A stretch of 64,000 nucleotides of DNA from Cytobacillus firmus DS1 (GCF_000565285.1 NZ_APVL01000002.1:330299-394298); one strand, 5' to 3'. Counted from the first letter of the stretch, positions 29,143 through 36,936 are shown. The notes: a model not told the origin generated them from the sequence alone. Numbers and translations are program-made.

Positions 29143-29186
29143 CGTCCCAGGCGAGATTCGAACTCACGACCTACAGCTTAGGAGGC
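29143..29186 (-). other. Prophage attachment site: 3' half of tRNA-Arg(CCU)
   Basis: On the minus strand the sequence reads as the second half of a tRNA: anticodon loop CTCCTAA (anticodon CCT), 3' anticodon-stem arm GCTGT, variable region, T-arm GTGAG-TTCGAAT-CTCGC, acceptor strand CTGGGAC and discriminator G; CCA is not encoded. Upstream of the loop the other stem arm reads ACCGC, which mispairs at one position, and no D-arm or acceptor 5' strand follows. So the gene is cut within the anticodon stem. This marks the left end of the integrated element; the integrase lies 2.5 kb inside. Confidence 0.85.
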
Positions 29187-29543
29187 GGTCTTACCTATAA
29201 GGAACAACTTTGAAGAACTTGGATAAACCCTTGATAAATGGGCTTTTTTGAACTATGAAACTGATTAAGTTGGTTAGAATTTGGGGCTTAATGTTGAGTT
29301 TAGACCCCAAATCGACCCCAATGCCCCGAAATTAAATGTGGTCCTGTTAACGATAAAAGTAAAATCTATACAAGCTCACTTTATAAACCAGAAAGCCAAA
29401 CCAACCTACATTTCATCTTCTCGTTGTTTCTGTAACGAGATTTGAAGGCGACTTAGGATTTTGTGGTTAATATCATATTAGCAGGCTTAAGCCAAATATT
29501 CTGCCATTATCCTGTCAAAAGTCTGCCATTAATATAGGATAAA
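29187..29543. other. Prophage left end, no gene
   Basis: No coding potential. Holds a weak hairpin AACCC...GGGCTT with T run (29227-29252), an inverted repeat TTTGGGG...CCCCAAA (about 29281-29310), and the direct repeats ACCCCAAATCG/ACCCCAATGCC, the kind of short repeats that serve as integrase arm-binding sites. Confidence 0.5.
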
Positions 29544-29867
29544 TTATATTAAACTGAATCCAAAAAGGCTTGCTATGGAGGCAATGGAACCAACATCCCC
29601 AAGAATCCCTCTTAGAAACCCAAAAGGTTCTTTCGCCTTTTCTGAATCATTATTATTATAGGCTTCTCTTAGTTGTCCTGCCATGTATTCAGCCAATTTA
29701 CGCTTGCCTTCATCATGGATTTTAGTAATATCTTCATTTACTTCTGAAAAAGCCTTTTCTGCTGTATCAATATCTTGATTAATAATCATTGTTTGTTTAA
29801 CATTTTTTCCAGTGTTTAAATTACTTTGTTGTACATTCCCCAAAACATTAATGCTCTTGTCTATCAT
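29544..29867 (-). CDS. Unknown small protein with hydrophobic C-terminus (cargo gene 3)
   Basis: 107 residues from ATG 29867 (RBS AGAGGTC at proper distance; a longer frame exists without RBS). N-terminus has Asn/Gln-rich NVQQSNLNTGKNVKQTM, then a charged helical middle, and it ends in a hydrophobic segment GILGDVGSIASIASLFGFSLI-like (last 21 residues) able to enter a membrane. I do not recognise the family. Last gene of a three-gene minus-strand operon between attachment site and integrase. A membrane-acting effector is possible but only inferred. Confidence 0.65.
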   Translation of the reverse strand: MIDKSINVLGNVQQSNLNTGKNVKQTMIINQDIDTAEKAFSEVNEDITKIHDEGKRKLAEYMAGQLREAYNNNDSEKAKEPFGFLRGILGDVGSIASIASLFGFSLI

Positions 29868-29953
29868 TATATAGACCTCTTTTCGTTGACCAAGTTTTAT
29901 TAAGCCTCTTTTTACTAAAGAAAATACATCTCTCACACCAGCATATTTTTGTT

Positions 29954-30352
29954 CTATGCTAGTTGTAGGTGCCGGTTCTGATAGTTGGCTTTTTTTTTTA
30001 CACTTGAATCTTTTGACTCCTGAATAAAGCTCTGTGTAAAGTCAAACACAATTAAAATGTTAGAATGATCAAGTTCTTCCTCTGAACAATCACACTCATA
30101 AATTTCTTCTTCATCAATAGGCTCATCAAGCAAAAACTCTTGACATTTATGATTATTTTCACATAGAAGAATCTTTTTTGCTCTAACAATAAACCCATCA
30201 ACAGCTACTAGATAATTAAAAACTATATCATAGTATTCATCACCAAGATTAGCAGCATACAAAACATTTTCAACAGTAAAATCCATAATTGGAGGGGTCA
30301 TTTTTGCCCAATCAGTTAAAATCTCATTTATATATAGAGTTGGAACTTTCAT
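29954..30352 (-). CDS. Unknown protein with Cys/His cluster (cargo gene 2)
   Basis: 132 residues, RBS CAGGAGGGG. Acidic; middle part carries C-ENNH-K-C and, 20 residues on, ECDC, a possible zinc site. No recognised domain. The stop of gene 1 is only 18 bases upstream of this start, and gene 3 begins about 85 bases after its end, so the three are probably co-transcribed. Confidence 0.7.
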   Translation of the reverse strand: MKVPTLYINEILTDWAKMTPPIMDFTVENVLYAANLGDEYYDIVFNYLVAVDGFIVRAKKILLCENNHKCQEFLLDEPIDEEEIYECDCSEEELDHSNILIVFDFTQSFIQESKDSSVKKKANYQNRHLQLA

Positions 30353-30370
30353 TAAAACCCCTCCTGATCT

Positions 30371-31342
30371 TTAGTTACCTTCCCCAGCTGCAGACTGCGC
30401 AACTTGGTTTTGTTGTTTTAGAATATAACATACATAAATATATGCTTCTAAAACATGCTCATAGACCTTTTCAGTTACTTCTTTTGTGAATTTAAACCCG
30501 CCATTTTTTAAATTTACTTCAAAAGCAACATCAATTTCAATTTCCGTGACTGAGTCTTCAAATTTAAAAAAACATGTTTCGTCCATCGTATCGTCAGTTG
30601 GTAAACCAACCACTTGAGTAATAGCATTTTTTATCTTTGAAAATGTATCATCATTTCTTAAATTTATGTTCTTTTTGCCGTTGAATCTCATACTTCCTAC
30701 AGTGGAAGGAATAGCAATCTGTGTTGAAGACAATCCTGCGGATAATATATCACACATTTGTTTTGCTTCTTCTTTTGTGACAATTGTAGTATAAGTCCAC
30801 TTATAAGGTTCTGGGAATCCCATTAATTTCATGATAAAACCTGCATATTTTTTTCGATCTGAGTATGCGCATCGTAATTCAATTACCTTGTCTGAAAAGT
30901 GAATTACAGCTGATGTCACATATGCATAGTAGTCTGGCTCTTTTCTCCACCCAGTTTTTCTAACTGATGACTTTCTTTCTACCATTTTCAAATAAACATC
31001 TGAGCCATCAACAGCAACTGAACACAGTTTAATATGTTCACTTAATGCCGGCTGCCATTCCGTGTTTATTTTATTCTGCTCAACAACCCTTTCACTAATT
31101 AACGTCTCAATAAACTTTTCTGCTGTTGCAGATTTTGTTGGGAAATTAGAGTCAGGCTTAAATATTGATAAGTTACTACTTGTAAATCGAAATTGATTTT
31201 CAAGATACTCCAGTTTCTCCTTATGTCCCTGTTCTATCAAATCAGAAATAACATCATTAATTTCCCTGCCTGAATGTAGAACTTTATTAGCTTTAGCAAG
31301 CTTCTTAATATACTTCGAGGGAATGTTCAAATATCCTTCCAT
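30371..31342 (-). CDS. Unknown 323-residue protein (cargo gene 1)
   Basis: First gene of the operon; RBS AGGCAGG. Soluble, mixed alpha/beta by eye, with a Lys-rich N-terminus and segments GRKK-like near 150-180 and VGSMRFNGKKNINLRNDDTF near 215-235. No motif that I can name, no signal peptide. Its AT-rich composition and position between the tRNA boundary and the integrase are typical of prophage cargo (defence or lysogenic conversion). An extended -10 promoter lies upstream at 31469-31477. Confidence 0.7.
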   Translation of the reverse strand: MEGYLNIPSKYIKKLAKANKVLHSGREINDVISDLIEQGHKEKLEYLENQFRFTSSNLSIFKPDSNFPTKSATAEKFIETLISERVVEQNKINTEWQPALSEHIKLCSVAVDGSDVYLKMVERKSSVRKTGWRKEPDYYAYVTSAVIHFSDKVIELRCAYSDRKKYAGFIMKLMGFPEPYKWTYTTIVTKEEAKQMCDILSAGLSSTQIAIPSTVGSMRFNGKKNINLRNDDTFSKIKNAITQVVGLPTDDTMDETCFFKFEDSVTEIEIDVAFEVNLKNGGFKFTKEVTEKVYEHVLEAYIYVCYILKQQNQVAQSAAGEGN

Positions 31343-31468
31343 GAATTAACCTGCCTTTAGTTAATATTTTTCAGCAGGCCTCGTGCTTCCTTTTTTACCC
31401 TAATTAATAGTATAATAAAGATAAAATAATATGGCTGGAGGCCGCTAATCCCATAGTTCTCTGGCCCT

Positions 31469-31477
31469 ATTATAGCA
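31469..31477 (-). promoter_or_regulatory. Extended -10 promoter for the cargo operon
   Basis: Minus strand reads TGCTATAAT, an extended -10 with weak -35 (ATTTAA). It is about 125 bases upstream of the first cargo gene. The rest of 31343-31728 holds no gene. Confidence 0.5.
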
Positions 31478-31508
31478 TATTAATTCCATTTTTAAATTAT
31501 TTTTACAG

Positions 31509-31541
31509 AAAACTCCCGTTTTCACAGATGGGAGTTTTTTT
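31509..31541. terminator. Terminator between integrase and cargo operon
   Basis: ACTCCC (31512-31517) and GGGAGT (31530-31535) with flanking A and T runs; reads in both directions but would chiefly end the integrase transcript. Confidence 0.75.
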
Positions 31542-31728
31542 CTATTTTTTTAGTTTCATATCTTATATTTGTTGTAAGTCATTCCGTAGCTGAATCCATT
31601 GATCACTTGATTCAAATGAAAAAATCCTTATCAGTGACTCACTACATTTTTTATGGCTATTTAATAAGCAGAAAAGAGGCAATATATATTCTATTGACGC
31701 TTATAATCCTTTCTCTTTATCTTCAATC

Positions 31729-32904
31729 CTAAGTTTTCTTTTCGAAAAATTCGTCAAAGTGACTTGCTGCTGTTTTATCGGCCTCTTCCAATACGTGCCC
31801 ATAAATGTTCATGGTGGTAGAAATATCAGCATGTCCTAATCTTTCGCTAATTACTTTTGCGTGTACCCCTTCATTTATTAGCAGGGTAGCAGAGGTATGC
31901 CGGAGATCGTGAAAACGGATATGTTTAAAGTCATGTTTTTTGGTAAATCTTCGCCACCACTGTCCGATACTGTCTGGACGTATAGGCTTACCGAATTCAT
32001 TTCCAAAAATGAAGAAGTGATCAGGCCATTCCCAAAGGTCACGTACTTTCCACTTATCTTGTCGGCTGGTTAATTCTAATTTCATTAACATCTCAAGTAA
32101 TTTTTCTGGAACACTAACTGTGCGGTCTTTCCCCGTTTTAGTGCCTTTTATTTTTACACCTTCACCCTTAATTTCTGTAATAGCCTGTTCAATTCGGATA
32201 GTACCTTTGTCAAAATCAACATGTTTCCATTCAAGCCCAGCAATTTCACCTTCACGCGCCCCGGTTGAAACAGCTAGAAGGACCAGTGTCTTCCAGAATA
32301 GGGGTTTATCATCAAGCAGCTGCATTAACTGGCCTAACTCTTCCTTGGAGTAGACTTCTGATTTTTTCGATTTCCCATTTGGTGGTTTTGCCCCAATTGC
32401 TGGGTTTTCTTTAATCAGTTTCCAACGATGAGCGCAAGAGAGGACGTTATTAAAAGCCTTGTAACAATTTAAAACTGAAGAAGCTGATAGCTTTCCTTCT
32501 TTACCGTCAAGGCGCTGACCATTCTTTTTAAGGTCATTTATGAAATTAACAACGTGTATGGTTTTGATGTCTTCAAGTTTAAAATGCCCATATTTCGGAA
32601 GTATCCTATTTTGTAAGATACTGATGTAGTTTTGTAGGGTATCAGGTGAAAGGGTATCTTTGGCATGTTTTTCAAGCCATTGCGGATAGAAAGCTCTTAA
32701 TGTCATTTTGTCTTCAGCTTTGAAAAATTCACCTGTTAAAATTTCAGCTTCAAAAAGGGTGAGTAATTTCCTTGCCTCCTTCATATTTTTGGCTTTAACT
32801 GTTTTTCGTTCCCTGATAGGGACGCCTTTATCGTCATAACCAAGTATTACTGTTAGACGGTAACTTCCATTACCACGCGATTCGACATTTGCCACGATAT
32901 TCAC
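31729..32904 (-). CDS. Tyrosine site-specific integrase of the prophage
   Basis: 391 residues. N-terminal arm-binding domain (residues 1-60), SAM-like core-binding domain (about 65-165), C-terminal catalytic domain with R217 (STGAREGE), H332-x-x-R335 (HDLRH), H358 (RLGHAD) and nucleophile Y368 (MNIYGHV). Typical of Bacillus temperate phages inserting into tRNA genes. It is transcribed toward the attachment site. Confidence 0.95.
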   Translation of the reverse strand: MNIVANVESRGNGSYRLTVILGYDDKGVPIRERKTVKAKNMKEARKLLTLFEAEILTGEFFKAEDKMTLRAFYPQWLEKHAKDTLSPDTLQNYISILQNRILPKYGHFKLEDIKTIHVVNFINDLKKNGQRLDGKEGKLSASSVLNCYKAFNNVLSCAHRWKLIKENPAIGAKPPNGKSKKSEVYSKEELGQLMQLLDDKPLFWKTLVLLAVSTGAREGEIAGLEWKHVDFDKGTIRIEQAITEIKGEGVKIKGTKTGKDRTVSVPEKLLEMLMKLELTSRQDKWKVRDLWEWPDHFFIFGNEFGKPIRPDSIGQWWRRFTKKHDFKHIRFHDLRHTSATLLINEGVHAKVISERLGHADISTTMNIYGHVLEEADKTAASHFDEFFEKKT

Positions 32905-32965
32905 TCCTTTTTTCGAATGTATGTTCTATATTTGGCTGAAAAGAAAAGCCCAAGGTTGGGGCTAA

Positions 32966-33202
32966 TTATCTAATGCCTTCTATGCTATAAGTAGCTATAC
33001 ATCTACACCCTTCATGAAAAGGCGGATGATTCACTCCAATAACAGCCTCTAATACATCACCTGAGTTCTTTTCATGATTGGCACATAAAGAGCAAACTTT
33101 TTCATCGTTCATTTTTCTAATCTTGTATGACATCTTCATTGGAGAACTCTGCACTTTGACAAGTTCATCAGAAAACTTATTTACCCTATCTTGAAAATTC
33201 AT
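32966..33202 (-). CDS. Small protein resembling the C-terminus of phage minor head proteins
   Basis: 78 residues, ATG with a RBS-like AAGGTGG upstream. The second half, EKVCSLCANHE...VIGVNHPPFHEGCRC, is the zinc-binding tail pattern (CxxC ... PPxHxxCRC) seen at the end of SPP1 gp7/Mu F-type head proteins, here as a stand-alone unit in the lysogeny region. Function unknown; see the finding. Confidence 0.65.
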   Translation of the reverse strand: MNFQDRVNKFSDELVKVQSSPMKMSYKIRKMNDEKVCSLCANHEKNSGDVLEAVIGVNHPPFHEGCRCIATYSIEGIR

Positions 33203-33216
33203 TTATCTTCCACCTT

Positions 33217-33564
33217 TTAATTAGCAAATGAAGTGTGTTTCGCCTTCCATTTTTCTAAAGAAATAAACAACCAGAAACTATAGATTCCTAGAGTGATAAT
33301 AGTCAGGATCCACCACTTAATCCAGTTACCAAAAAGCCCCACTGCAGTACCATTAAACTTTAACCTTCTTCCATTAATAACCGTGTGCTCAACTTTCCAT
33401 CTATAAACAATATTAACTGCCCAAGGGTAGCAAATTCCTAATGTACACACGGTAACTAAAAATCCAAGAATGGACCATCCAATGAATTCAAATAAACCTC
33501 CATCAAAATAGGAACTTCTTTCTTCACCTGCACCAACATTTACAACAACATTGGTTTCAGACAT
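33217..33564 (-). CDS. DUF898 (YjgN-like) membrane protein
   Basis: 115 residues with two pairs of hydrophobic segments: FIGWSILGFLVTVCTLGICYPW and KWWILTIITLGIYSFWLFI. The TLGI-Y-PW motif and HTVINGRRLKFNGTA match DUF898. Expressed from the lysogeny cluster, thus probably active in lysogens; role unknown. RBS AAGGAGG. Confidence 0.72.
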   Translation of the reverse strand: MSETNVVVNVGAGEERSSYFDGGLFEFIGWSILGFLVTVCTLGICYPWAVNIVYRWKVEHTVINGRRLKFNGTAVGLFGNWIKWWILTIITLGIYSFWLFISLEKWKAKHTSFAN

Positions 33565-33688
33565 CTAGCTTCCTCCTTTAACTGTTAAATTTATGTATAA
33601 ATGGGCAAAGAACCCAGTGACGCTAAAATAAAAACACGAAAACAAATTCGTGATTCTTCGGTCTTGTGTAATATTGCCTAGTTTAACG

Positions 33689-34117
33689 CTAAATTTTTTT
33701 AAGGTGCGCAATTTCTTGGGGTACACCGTAATAGGCAGCTGCTTCATATATAGTAGTTTGAGAGTTTTCATGTAACGAGAAATCCGGGATAAGCAACTCA
33801 ACAGCAAAAGTATTTGCCTCCATCTCTATGCGGCTTGTTGAGTAAAGAGTGTTTTCCCTTAAAAAGGGAGTATTTACTCTGGGGTGTAATTCTGAATGTC
33901 CCAATTCATGAGCACAAACAAAATTTTGCTGAAATCTTTCCAGGTTGCTGTTAATGACTATGTATTTATTTCTTTTGTCATACTTATAAAAGCCCTGGAT
34001 CTCATGATGTAAATCCCATTCAACTACATGAATATTTTTAAATGTTGCTAATTCATAAGGATCGTTGGTTTTATATTTATAAATAATGTCTTGTACAGCC
34101 CTTTTTATCCAGTTCAA
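33689..34117 (-). CDS. ImmA/IrrE-type metallopeptidase
   Basis: 142 residues with the zinc motif H70-ELGH74 and third-ligand region SRIEMEANTFA (about 95-105). In ICEBs1 and related prophages ImmA cleaves the CI/ImmR-type repressor to trigger induction. It directly follows the repressor gene (18-base gap), as expected for such a pair. Confidence 0.9.
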   Translation of the reverse strand: MNWIKRAVQDIIYKYKTNDPYELATFKNIHVVEWDLHHEIQGFYKYDKRNKYIVINSNLERFQQNFVCAHELGHSELHPRVNTPFLRENTLYSTSRIEMEANTFAVELLIPDFSLHENSQTTIYEAAAYYGVPQEIAHLKKI

Positions 34118-34135
34118 TGATATCGCCTCACATTC

Positions 34136-34561
34136 CTACTCGTCTTTATCTTCTCTATACTTCTTAGGAATGTACTTTTTATTAATCCTTTGAGTTTGAC
34201 GGACAATATGTTCCATTGCCTCCATTAAGGATTCAACAGCTTCTTCGCTTAATGGCTCGCCCTGGAAGCTAAGGCCGTCTACTTTTGTTAAGTCTTCGCG
34301 TATTTGCTCCATGCGTTTTGCGATGTCTTTTTCGTCTTTATCTCTAAGAATATCTTTCTTCCTGTCTGGTCTTCCTAATAAGTAATCGGTTTCTACTTCA
34401 TATAGGTCTGCCAGCCTCTTAAGTGTTTCAGTATCTGGATCTCGGTAATCTCGTTCATAGTTAGACAATACTGCGTTAGTAATCCCGATTTTTTCAGCAA
34501 CTTCTTTTTGTGACCATTTTCTTTTTTCTCTTTCTTTCTTTAGACGACTACCTAAGCTCAT
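34136..34561 (-). CDS. CI/ImmR-like repressor (XRE HTH)
   Basis: 141 residues from ATG 34561 (GGTGA 6 bases upstream). N-terminal HTH_3 (SRLKKEREKRKWSQKEVAEKIGITNAVLSNYERDYRDPD), short acidic C-terminal helix region without a LexA-type protease fold, consistent with control by ImmA rather than by RecA self-cleavage. Divergent from the Cro-like gene across a 190-base control region with three palindromes. Confidence 0.9.
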   Translation of the reverse strand: MSLGSRLKKEREKRKWSQKEVAEKIGITNAVLSNYERDYRDPDTETLKRLADLYEVETDYLLGRPDRKKDILRDKDEKDIAKRMEQIREDLTKVDGLSFQGEPLSEEAVESLMEAMEHIVRQTQRINKKYIPKKYREDKDE

Positions 34562-34629
34562 GAACAATCACCAGTTCCTAATTCCATATTATTTACAAAC
34601 CTTTATATTAAATTATTTTATATTAAATA

Positions 34630-34735
34630 AACGCTTCGTTAAATAAATTAAACAATAAGTTGATTTTTTTATGTTTTAGTGTTGACTTTAAACGTATCGT
34701 TGATATAATAAAAACAACAAATTAAACCTTACGTT
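34630..34735. promoter_or_regulatory. Repressor operators (three palindromes)
   Basis: 11-bp palindromes AACG-N3-CGTT at 34630-34640 (AACGCTTCGTT) and 34691-34701 (AACGTATCGTT), and a one-mismatch copy AACCTTACGTT at 34725-34735. The middle one sits exactly between the -35 and -10 of the rightward promoter. A weaker relative, AACAATAAGTT, is at 34651-34661. Confidence 0.75.
34682..34709 (+). promoter_or_regulatory. Rightward early promoter (PR-like)
   Basis: TTGACT (34682-34687), 16-base spacer, TATAAT (34704-34709), driving the Cro-like gene and early operon; overlapped by an operator. Confidence 0.85.
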
Positions 34736-34754
34736 GAATGTTGGAGGTGAGGAA

Positions 34755-34982
34755 ATGCAATTACATGAAAAAATAAGAGCCGTAAGGAAAGCTAAAAATA
34801 TCAGTCAAATAGTAATTTCGAATAAGTTAAATATTACTGTTCAGTCTTACAGCATGAAAGAAACTGGAAAAAGACCAATTACCACAAATGAATTGGAAAT
34901 TATATCCAATACTTTAGGAGTTTCACCTTCAAATTTTTTTGAGGTTGAATTCAACATAAAGTTGAATAAAACAACTGCATAA
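34755..34982 (+). CDS. Cro-like HTH regulator
   Basis: 75 residues from ATG 34755 (GGAGGTGAGG upstream). An XRE-type HTH spans residues 3-58 (KIRAVRKAKNISQIVISNKLNITVQSYSMKETGKRPIT). First gene rightward of the switch region, so most likely the Cro counterpart. Confidence 0.85.
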   Translation: MQLHEKIRAVRKAKNISQIVISNKLNITVQSYSMKETGKRPITTNELEIISNTLGVSPSNFFEVEFNIKLNKTTA

Positions 34983-34994
34983 GGAGTTGGCAAA

Positions 34995-35141
34995 ATGAAT
35001 CTCACCGACAAAGTTGTTTGGGCTGAGATCAAACTCAAAATCCTGCAATCAGCCATGATGATCAACGACGGTTACTCAAATGAAGAAGTCGTGACTCATC
35101 TTTTGGAAGCTGTTGAAATTTTGGATAACACACAACCATAG
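34995..35141 (+). CDS. Small early phage protein
   Basis: 48 residues, ATG 34995 with AAGGAG upstream. Reads MNLTDKVVWAEIKLKILQ..., helical, acidic. No known family; common in position between cro-like and excisionase-like genes. Twelve bases separate it from the next start. Confidence 0.65.
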   Translation: MNLTDKVVWAEIKLKILQSAMMINDGYSNEEVVTHLLEAVEILDNTQP

Positions 35142-35153
35142 GAGGTGCTCATT

Positions 35154-35381
35154 TTGGATCTTAAAAAGTTAATTGCAAAGGAACATTTAAAAATGCAAAG
35201 AAAAACTTTGACTGCCCAGGAAGTCGCAGAATATATCGGCGTTCATCCTGACACGATTTATACCATGGTTCGTGAAAAACAAATCCCTCATTTTCGGGTT
35301 AGGCGTCGCATTTTCTTTTCAATGGAAACAATAAATGCCTGGATGCGCGACCAAGAACAAAAAAGTCTGGAGGCGATGTGA
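35154..35381 (+). CDS. Excisionase/MerR-type HTH protein
   Basis: 75 residues from TTG 35154, the codon correctly spaced from TAGGAGGTG (35139-35147). Contains the HTH_17 pattern LTAQEVAEYIGVHPDTIYTMVREKQIPHFRVRRRIFF of excisionase-family DNA-binding proteins. May assist prophage excision or regulate early genes. Confidence 0.85.
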   Translation: MDLKKLIAKEHLKMQRKTLTAQEVAEYIGVHPDTIYTMVREKQIPHFRVRRRIFFSMETINAWMRDQEQKSLEAM

Positions 35382-36082
35382 TGATTCAACTACAACCAAT
35401 TAGCCAGGAAGGACAGAGAGTGTTAACCACTATCCAGCTGGCGGAATCCTTCGGTACAGATGCAAAAATTATTAATCGCAATTTTCAACGAAATGCTGAC
35501 AGGTACGAACAAGGCAAGCACTATTTTGCTTTATCTGGTGAAGACTTAAGAGAATTCAAAGGGTCACGTCAATTTGACGACAGCCTAAAATTCACATCAA
35601 TCCTGTACCTCTGGACAGAAAAGGGAGCTTGGCTGCATGCCAAGTCTTTAAACACAGACCAGGCATGGGATGCTTACGAAATGCTTGTCGATGAATATTA
35701 CACCATTAAAGAAAATGTTGTTCCTTTATCTAAAGATCAGGCCCTTGTCACTGTCCTAAGAACAACAGCCGACCTTGTAGAAGATACCCAAACATTAAAA
35801 GCTGAACAGCATGAAATCAGAAAGTTGATGCATGAAATTGATCACAAGGTAGAAGAGCAAATCACCCTTACCAGCGGCGAACAGCGCCGATTGCAAAAAG
35901 GGATTGCTCAGAAAGTTTACGAGGTTGAGAGTGATCCCAAAGTCCGGCCAAGGCTCTTTAGGGAACTCCACCGTGAAATTAAAGATCGCTTCGGTGTCGC
36001 CAGCTACAAAGACGTCAAGCGTAAGGAGCTGCAATCAGCCCTGCGCTACATAGAGAATTGGATACCGAGAAAAGTTTCATGA
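35381..36082 (+). CDS. ORF6N-type phage antirepressor
   Basis: 233 residues, ATG 35381 (GGAGGCG upstream; the GTG just before it is not needed). N-terminal ORF6N domain (residues about 8-105: VLTTIQLAESFGTDAKIINRNFQRN ... YLWTEKGAWLHAKSL) and C-terminal ORF6C domain (PKVRPRLFRELHREIKDRFGV). Such proteins act as antirepressors or auxiliary DNA-binding regulators in Gram-positive phages. A hairpin GCACCGAA/TTCGGTGC (36091-36128) follows. Confidence 0.9.
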   Translation: MIQLQPISQEGQRVLTTIQLAESFGTDAKIINRNFQRNADRYEQGKHYFALSGEDLREFKGSRQFDDSLKFTSILYLWTEKGAWLHAKSLNTDQAWDAYEMLVDEYYTIKENVVPLSKDQALVTVLRTTADLVEDTQTLKAEQHEIRKLMHEIDHKVEEQITLTSGEQRRLQKGIAQKVYEVESDPKVRPRLFRELHREIKDRFGVASYKDVKRKELQSALRYIENWIPRKVS

Positions 36083-36173
36083 GAGCGAAGGCACCGAACG
36101 AAGCTGCCAGGCTCAAAAGATTCGGTGCACTTCCTTCATAAATATATTTTATTACCAATCTAGCAATTTGTCG

Positions 36174-36204
36174 GTTCCATACTGGAACTGTTCCAAATTG
36201 GAAC
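36174..36204. promoter_or_regulatory. Tandem operator palindromes
   Basis: Two perfect 15-bp palindromes of the form GTTCCA-N3-TGGAAC at 36174-36188 and 36190-36204, one base apart, directly before the RBS of the HTH gene at 36225. Centre spacing 16 bp. Confidence 0.7.
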
Positions 36205-36224
36205 ACGGAGGGAGGGGAAGTGAA

Positions 36225-36488
36225 GTGACTTTCGGCGCGGTATTGAAAGCATGCCGGGAGCGAGCAGGCCTTACACAAGAGGAAATCGCAGAAAAGCTAC
36301 ATCGTTCACGGAGTTGTATTTCAAAATTTGAATCAGACAAAAAAACACTGGATGTCACCACGTTAATCAGATGGACAGATGTAACAGCAGCTAAAGATGT
36401 TGCCTGTGCCATCGTAACAGGTGTTGATCCGGTCATGATATTACAGCAGTTCATGCCATTAATAGGAGGGTTGATTATATGGATTTAA
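36225..36488 (+). CDS. HTH (XRE) regulator
   Basis: 87 residues from GTG 36225 (GGAGGGGAAG upstream). HTH at residues 2-50 (FGAVLKACRERAGLTQEEIAEKLHRSRSCISKFESDKK) and a hydrophobic C-terminus (PVMILQQFMPLIGGLIIWI). The two palindromes just upstream suggest autoregulation. Overlaps the next small gene by 10 bases. Confidence 0.8.
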   Translation: MTFGAVLKACRERAGLTQEEIAEKLHRSRSCISKFESDKKTLDVTTLIRWTDVTAAKDVACAIVTGVDPVMILQQFMPLIGGLIIWI

Positions 36489-36586
36489 CCAGGAGAGAAA
36501 GACTGGAAAAGTTAATTGAAACACTTAGAGCTCAGGGGATTAAAATCGGTTGGGCTGTAAGGTTCAGTGCTCCTAAGGAGGGATAA
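36479..36586 (+). CDS. Very small phage protein
   Basis: 35 residues, ATG 36479 with TAGGAGGG upstream; basic helix (RRERLEKLIETLRAQGI). No family recognised. Followed after 3 bases by another small gene. Confidence 0.5.
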   Translation: MDLTRRERLEKLIETLRAQGIKIGWAVRFSAPKEG

Positions 36587-36589
36587 CCA

Positions 36590-36700
36590 GTGGATTTAGG
36601 ATATGTATTCGCGATGATTGGAGCTACTTGGCTTGTTTTCATCCTTGGAATTATGATTGGTGATTTTACGGCTACTGAAAGGAGAGAAAACAGTGACTGA
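36590..36700 (+). CDS. Small single-pass membrane protein
   Basis: 36 residues, GTG 36590 with AAGGAGGG upstream. One hydrophobic helix (YVFAMIGATWLVFILGIMIG) and a short charged tail. Overlaps the next gene by 8 bases. Function unknown. Confidence 0.5.
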   Translation: MDLGYVFAMIGATWLVFILGIMIGDFTATERRENSD

Positions 36701-36860
36701 GAGTGAAAGAAAATTATATGAGCTGGGTGTTCATGCTAAAGCCTTGCTGGATTTGAGCTTAGAAGCTCCGCAAACATTCAACCCAAAGCTAATTGTTGAT
36801 CGCTTATTTAATCGGTATGAAGAACTTCAATTTGATTTAGACCAAAAAGAAAAGCAGTAA
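36693..36860 (+). CDS. Small early phage protein
   Basis: 55 residues from GTG 36693 (AAAGGAGAG upstream). Helical, acidic; ELGVHAKALLDLSLEAP... No family known to me. Confidence 0.6.
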   Translation: MTESERKLYELGVHAKALLDLSLEAPQTFNPKLIVDRLFNRYEELQFDLDQKEKQ

Positions 36861-36936
36861 GCTTCGCACAGCTCACTGCCACTCAACACCAGGATATAAA
36901 CCTATTCTACCACCAATAGTATAGGGCGGCAAGAAC

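Noticed and set aside
33565..33807. 80-codon minus-strand frame overlapping the end of the ImmA-like gene
   Set aside because: Overlaps the HExxH peptidase gene in another frame and has no recognisable protein features.
36183..36195. TGGAACTGTTCCA as a LexA (DinR) box
   Set aside because: The Bacillus LexA box is GAAC-N4-GTTC; here the spacing is one base, and the site arises from the junction of two longer palindromes.
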